DNA of 32,140 nucleotides from an uncultured Bacteroidales bacterium (lineage in GTDB: Bacteria; Bacteroidota; Bacteroidia; Bacteroidales; F082). The notes under the pieces were generated by a model, which saw nothing but the letters and a program-made list of their open reading frames with translations, did not search any database and was not told where the DNA came from. The stretch spans positions 1-32,140 of the forward strand of contig CALBNP010000029.1 in NCBI GenBank assembly GCA_937896505.1. The letters are read 5' to 3'. A program made the position numbers and the translations under genes. Position 1 is the first letter of the stretch; each line of letters starts with the position of its first letter. Below are positions 29,937 to 32,140 of the stretch, one piece after another.

Positions 29937-30613
29937 AAAACAGCCATGTGCTGGTGGTCGGACTGGGTGGCGTAGGAGCCTACGCTGCCGAGCAACTGGC
30001 TCGTGCAGGCATCGGGAAACTCACCTTGGTGGATGGCGACGTGGTGAACGACACTAACCGCAACCGCCAACTCCTGGCCTTGACGAGCACCCTTGGTCGG
30101 CCCAAAGCCGAGGTGATGGCCGAGCGCATCCGCGACATCAATCCTGAGGCGGAACTCGAAGTAGTCAACCAGTACATGAAAGACGACGCCATCATCGAGC
30201 TGGTGTCGAAGCCCTACGACTTCATCGTGGATGCCATCGACACGGTGGCGCCCAAGGTTTTCCTCTTATATTATGCCAAGCAAAACAACCAGCGTATCGT
30301 GAGTTGCATGGGAGCAGGCGGCAAGTTCCATCCCGAAAAAATAGAGATTGCCGACATCGCGCAATCCAACCACTGCCGCTTGGCTTTCTATATCCGCAAG
30401 CGTCTGCATCGTCTCGGCGTGCGCGAAGGCATCACCGTGGTGTTTTCGCCCGAACCCGTGGCCGACTCAGCCGTCACCACCGACATGGAAAAGGAACAAA
30501 ACAAGGTCAGCAACGTGGGCACCATCTCTTATATGCCTGCCGCCTTCGGGCTTTTCTGCGCCTCGGTGGTCATTAATGGATTGTTGGAGGGAAACGAATC
30601 ACTGATTCAGTAA
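29876..30613 (+). CDS. tcdA: tRNA threonylcarbamoyladenosine dehydratase TcdA
   Basis: E1-like enzyme that cyclises t6A at position 37 of ANN-decoding tRNAs to ct6A using ATP. The 245-residue product has the adenylation-site glycine motif VLVVGLGGVGAYAAEQLARAG at about 25-45, DGDVVNDTNRNRQ (Asp and Arg-finger residues binding ATP), DAIDTVAPKVFL and MGAGGKFHPEKI. CxxC zinc motifs are absent, as is normal for TcdA/YgdL. Its start overlaps the TatD-like gene by 61 bases. Its end overlaps the convergent radical SAM gene by 15 bases, with no terminator between. Confidence 0.94.
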   Translation: MEDWQDRTRLLIGDEGINKLKNSHVLVVGLGGVGAYAAEQLARAGIGKLTLVDGDVVNDTNRNRQLLALTSTLGRPKAEVMAERIRDINPEAELEVVNQYMKDDAIIELVSKPYDFIVDAIDTVAPKVFLLYYAKQNNQRIVSCMGAGGKFHPEKIEIADIAQSNHCRLAFYIRKRLHRLGVREGITVVFSPEPVADSAVTTDMEKEQNKVSNVGTISYMPAAFGLFCASVVINGLLEGNESLIQ

Positions 30614-31651
30614 CTTGCCATAATGGCACATGATGATTTCGTCTGAATCCTTATTGTGAAGGTGCATAGCGCCTCCCAAGCAATTCTTATAGACCTTGCA
30701 GTCGGCACAGATGCCTGACTTCATCCAGCTGCGGTCGCGGAAAGGCTGAAAGCGGTTTTCCCATACATCAAGAAAATCGTCTTGATAGATATTGCCTTGC
30801 ACGAAGCGTCGGTCGATGTTAGGGCAAGCCGAAATGGAACCATCGATAAGCACCGAACCCACTGTGATGCCAGCACGACAGAAGTAATACCAGTCGCGCA
30901 CCTTACGTTCATAACTCCCCACATAGGCCTCACAGCTAAACTTGGTGTCGATCTTGCCTTCCTTGCGCGCTTTGACGATGAAATCCATCAACTGACGGAA
31001 TTGCTCGTTGCTGAGTTGCAAGCCTTTATCCTCGGCAGCACGGCCAATAGGATCGATGGTGAAAAGACGCCAAGCCTTCACCTTATGGTCGATAAGCAAC
31101 TGCTTGATGGCAGGCAACTCGTCGAAATTGGCAGGACTGACGCAAGTGACAATATCGTAAAGCGGGGGATTCTTCTCGTTGGCAATCAAGTCGATGGCAC
31201 GCAAGGCATGTTCGAAACTGCCCTGACGGTGACGGAAAGCATCGTGAGTTTCCTGCAAGCCATCCAAACTAATGGTGACGCTGCACATTCCAGCAGCCAT
31301 CAGCTCTTTATGCTTGGCCTCGTCGTAGGCATAACCATTGCTGACCATACCCCACGGGAAACCATTTTCGCGTAACTTTCGGCCACATTCCGCCAAATCG
31401 GCACGCACCAAAGGCTCACCGCCTGTGATGACGATAACCACCTTGTTCCGGCCAAAGGCTTTTTCCAATGGCTTGATAGCATTCAAGAAATCCTCGAAAG
31501 GCATATCTTTGTAACGTGACGAAGCAAGGCAGTCGGAACCACAATGCCGGCAGTTGAGATTGCAACGTTGTGTGCATTCCCAAAACAAGTAATTCAACTC
31601 ATGGAGCTGAGTCTCTTTTTTGCGGAAATAATTATGAAAAGCCTGTAACAT
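30599..31651 (-). CDS. Radical SAM/SPASM enzyme of the rSAM/lipoprotein system
   Basis: Radical SAM maturase of 350 residues. The CxxxCxxC cluster motif is Cys30, Cys34, Cys37 (ECTQRCNLNCRHC, with an extra Cys26). It is followed by TGGEPLVR, the SAM-binding GGE, and VTISLDGLQETHD. The C-terminal SPASM domain (CRAGITVGSVLIDGSISACPNI; GICADCKVYKNCLGG) should bind auxiliary Fe-S clusters. SPASM enzymes usually modify ribosomally made peptides or proteins. The gene is 18 bp after a small lipoprotein gene whose signal ends in QACYG. This pairing matches the radical SAM/lipoprotein system recorded in TIGRFAMs (TIGR04133 with TIGR04134, from memory). Its product and substrate are not known to me. 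Confidence 0.88.
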   Translation of the reverse strand: MLQAFHNYFRKKETQLHELNYLFWECTQRCNLNCRHCGSDCLASSRYKDMPFEDFLNAIKPLEKAFGRNKVVIVITGGEPLVRADLAECGRKLRENGFPWGMVSNGYAYDEAKHKELMAAGMCSVTISLDGLQETHDAFRHRQGSFEHALRAIDLIANEKNPPLYDIVTCVSPANFDELPAIKQLLIDHKVKAWRLFTIDPIGRAAEDKGLQLSNEQFRQLMDFIVKARKEGKIDTKFSCEAYVGSYERKVRDWYYFCRAGITVGSVLIDGSISACPNIDRRFVQGNIYQDDFLDVWENRFQPFRDRSWMKSGICADCKVYKNCLGGAMHLHNKDSDEIIMCHYGKLLNQ

Positions 31652-31669
31652 GCCAAAATAGCATCTGCC

Positions 31670-32035
31670 TTATTTAGCGATTGGATTCATTTCAATCAGG
31701 ATGTTTTCAAGGTCGCCACAAATTAAAGTATCGTTAACAGATTGATAGCGCTCTTGCGTGTCGATGAAAGAAAGAAATTCGCAATCGCTAGGCCACCCTA
31801 TTATTATATAGAAAGTAAAATAGCCGTTTTCATCGGAAACCGTATTTTCATAACCCCCGAAACCCCCGATTCTGATACCTTGAATTGGCAACGAAGTCGT
31901 TTTGTCGATGATTCTACCCGAAATGCGGATTTCCTGAAAATCGTGCGGCGTGCCATAACATGCCTGCATGATGAACATCACTGTTGTCAAAGCCGAAGCC
32001 TTTAGCAATCCTCTAAACCACTTGTACACTTTCAT
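31670..32035 (-). CDS. Small lipoprotein partner of the radical SAM enzyme
   Basis: A 121-residue predicted lipoprotein. A long signal peptide (hydrophobic LLKASALTTVMFIM) ends at Cys26 in QACYGTP. The mature part has a beta-rich, carboxypeptidase-regulatory-like module (ISGRIIDKTTSLPIQGIRIGGFGGY, then DENGYFTFYI). Three features fit the lipoprotein of the rSAM/lipoprotein pair: the CYG-P motif after the lipobox, the small size and the neighbouring SPASM enzyme. It may be the substrate of the enzyme, but no modified residue can be pointed to. A -7 box lies 22 bases upstream of its ATG, so it is the first gene of the two-gene unit. Confidence 0.82.
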   Translation of the reverse strand: MKVYKWFRGLLKASALTTVMFIMQACYGTPHDFQEIRISGRIIDKTTSLPIQGIRIGGFGGYENTVSDENGYFTFYIIIGWPSDCEFLSFIDTQERYQSVNDTLICGDLENILIEMNPIAK

Positions 32036-32056
32036 GATACATTATTTTAATCTTGG

Positions 32057-32064
32057 CAAAAATA
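32057..32064 (-). promoter_or_regulatory. -7 box of the lipoprotein-radical SAM unit
   Basis: TATTTTTG on the minus strand matches TAnnTTTG, 22 bases before the lipoprotein ATG at 32035. The promoter region further upstream runs into the terminal repeat (32087-32140). Confidence 0.55.
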
Positions 32065-32086
32065 CATAAATATTTAAATACAGATA

Positions 32087-32140
32087 ACCCGTTGGCGGAA
32101 TTAAAGTAGTGCATATTTAATATGGCCAATCGGTTTGTTG
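32087..32140. repeat. Right copy of 54-bp terminal inverted repeat
   Basis: Exact reverse complement of 2-55. It begins 23 bases upstream of the lipoprotein gene's -7 box and runs to the last base of the window. Confidence 0.9.

Overview
The window reads as a chromosomal piece of an anaerobic member of the Bacteroidota, probably order Bacteroidales. Supporting signs are the TAnnTTTG-type -7 promoter boxes in front of most transcription units, a predicted S46 dipeptidyl-peptidase 11, an OxyR-like regulator next to a class I desulfoferrodoxin and a ferritin, and a radical SAM/small lipoprotein pair of a kind I associate with Bacteroidales. No rRNA, tRNA, CRISPR array, transposase or phage gene was seen. 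The two ends carry a perfect 54-bp inverted repeat (2-55 and 32087-32140). This most simply means that the assembled contig breaks in the same repeated sequence on both sides.

Layout. 1-2570: metG with its terminator, then a 374-bp intergenic stretch holding a large imperfect inverted repeat. 2574-5430: a DUF1963 gene divergent from a two-gene unit (unknown membrane-anchored protein, GNAT acetyltransferase). 5427-17508: a minus-strand cluster of eleven genes behind a promoter at about 17554-17583. In transcription order it encodes a TerB-like/Sel1-repeat protein, a DUF3791/DUF3990/small-protein triad, a cytosolic M48-like peptidase with a TerB-like tail, a zinc-ribbon protein, a four-helix-bundle (IVP/S23) protein, a Ser/Thr kinase with C-terminal membrane helices, a protein with two CbxX/CfxQ AAA+ domains plus a degenerate P-loop domain, a zinc-ribbon FHA protein and a PP2C phosphatase. 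17670-25398: M16 peptidase lipoprotein, S46 peptidase (DPP11), recG and a DUF985 cupin, all on the minus strand. 25677-26876: an isolated AAA_14/DUF4143 ATPase with three 33-bp-spaced repeats in its leader. 26977-29013: an oxidative-stress group (OxyR-like regulator divergent from desulfoferrodoxin and ferritin). 29214-30613: a TatD-like hydrolase and tcdA. 30599-32035: the radical SAM/SPASM enzyme and its partner lipoprotein.

The most novel region is 5427-17508. A membrane-attached kinase, a PP2C phosphatase and an FHA phosphothreonine reader form a complete write/erase/read module. They are joined to a tandem AAA+ machine, two TerB-like proteins, a cytosolic metallopeptidase and three zinc-ribbon proteins. 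Translational coupling (TGATG, ATGA and 14-nt overlaps) ties kinase, AAA+, FHA and PP2C tightly together. A toxin-antitoxin-like triad and an IVP gene flanked by short repeats appear to have been inserted between the core genes. Second in interest is the OxyR-like regulator, in which the position of the peroxidatic cysteine is a serine (residue 198) while the resolving cysteine (207) is kept.
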